From the NCBI GenBank assembly GCA_900765115.1, contig CAAFQK010000054.1, positions 1 through 5,416 of the forward strand: a stretch of DNA of 5,416 bases, given 5' to 3'. The translations under genes were made by a program, and so were the position numbers. The notes beneath the pieces were generated by a model that was given only the letters and a program-made list of their open reading frames with translations, was not told the DNA's origin and did not search any database. Shown here piece after piece: positions 5,338 to 5,416 of this stretch (positions are counted from its first letter, which is position 1; each line of letters opens with the position of its first letter). The DNA is from an uncultured Collinsella sp. (GTDB lineage: Bacteria > Actinomycetota > Coriobacteriia > Coriobacteriales > Coriobacteriaceae).

Positions 5338-5373
5338 AAGAGGCGGGGCATGCCCCGCCTCTTCTCTTTCTTG
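5338..5373 (+). terminator. Strong intrinsic terminator
   Basis: AAGAGGCGGGG (5338-5348) and CCCCGCCTCTT (5353-5363) form an 11-bp GC-rich stem with a CATG loop. As DNA it is a perfect 26-bp palindrome. A pyrimidine tail, CTCTTTCTTG, follows on the + strand. The - strand tail (ACACC) is poor, but the position just past a possible convergent gene end suggests it may serve both sides. Confidence 0.8.
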
Positions 5374-5391
5374 AAAGGGAGGGGACACCGC

Positions 5392-5416
5392 CTAGAATTC
5401 GTCGTTGGAGTAATGA
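5392..5416 (-). CDS. Possible 3' end of a convergent gene (partial)
   Basis: Read on the - strand, the window edge gives codons for HYSNDEF followed by TAG (stop at 5392-5394). Five of the seven codons end in C (TAC, TCC, AAC, GAC, TTC), as in the other genes here, and the strong hairpin at 5338-5363 lies about 30 bases beyond the stop. That is what a convergent gene end would look like. Only seven codons are visible, so no product can be named and chance is a real alternative. Confidence 0.35.

Noticed and set aside
5405..5416. GGAG followed by ATG at 5413 as the start of a + strand gene
   Set aside because: The spacer is only 2 bases, too short for initiation; the reverse-strand frame explains the codons better.

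Overview
The window is one arginine-biosynthesis operon, argC-argJ-argB-argD, all on the + strand, with its upstream control region and a structured 3' flank. The genes are GC-rich with C/G-ending codons. The protein style (for example DEVQCGIFRSGK in ArgD and ACAGCYPTA in ArgC) and an actinobacterial-type ARG box (TGCAT-N4-ATGCA) suggest a Coriobacteriia member, most likely Collinsella. That placement comes from memory of the families, not from a search.

Region by region. Positions 1-223 are non-coding: a possible leftward promoter at 43-70, a tandem pair of ARG-box-like operators (102-140), a third related site (185-202), and a good ribosome binding site before argC at 224. argC (224-1294) is followed by a 135-base gap holding what looks like a genuine intrinsic terminator (1323-1403), so the operon may be attenuated after its first gene. 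argJ (1430-2698), argB (2780-3760) and argD (3830-5113) follow with gaps of about 70-80 bases and their own Shine-Dalgarno sequences. The 303 bases after argD hold no convincing + strand gene. They carry a branched terminator-like stem (5139-5198), an overlapping-tail hairpin (5199-5217), a perfect 8-bp dyad (5256-5276) and a very strong terminator (5338-5373). The last 25 bases look like the 3' end of a convergent - strand gene.

How the genes work together. ArgJ acetylates glutamate by transfer from N-acetylornithine. ArgB phosphorylates N-acetylglutamate, ArgC reduces the acyl phosphate to the semialdehyde, ArgD transaminates it to N-acetylornithine, and ArgJ releases ornithine while recycling the acetyl group. 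The window therefore encodes the full cyclic glutamate-to-ornithine segment. argF, argG, argH and argR are not present here.

I found no new biological system. The most useful second looks are regulatory: the ARG-box arrangement, the argC/argJ intercistronic terminator, a 16-base motif (TGTTAMCGATTTGGTA) in two intergenic regions, and the structured 3' flank. At the protein level, ArgD has an apparent insertion of about 30 residues, ArgB has an extended C-terminal tail, and ArgC has an altered active-site motif.
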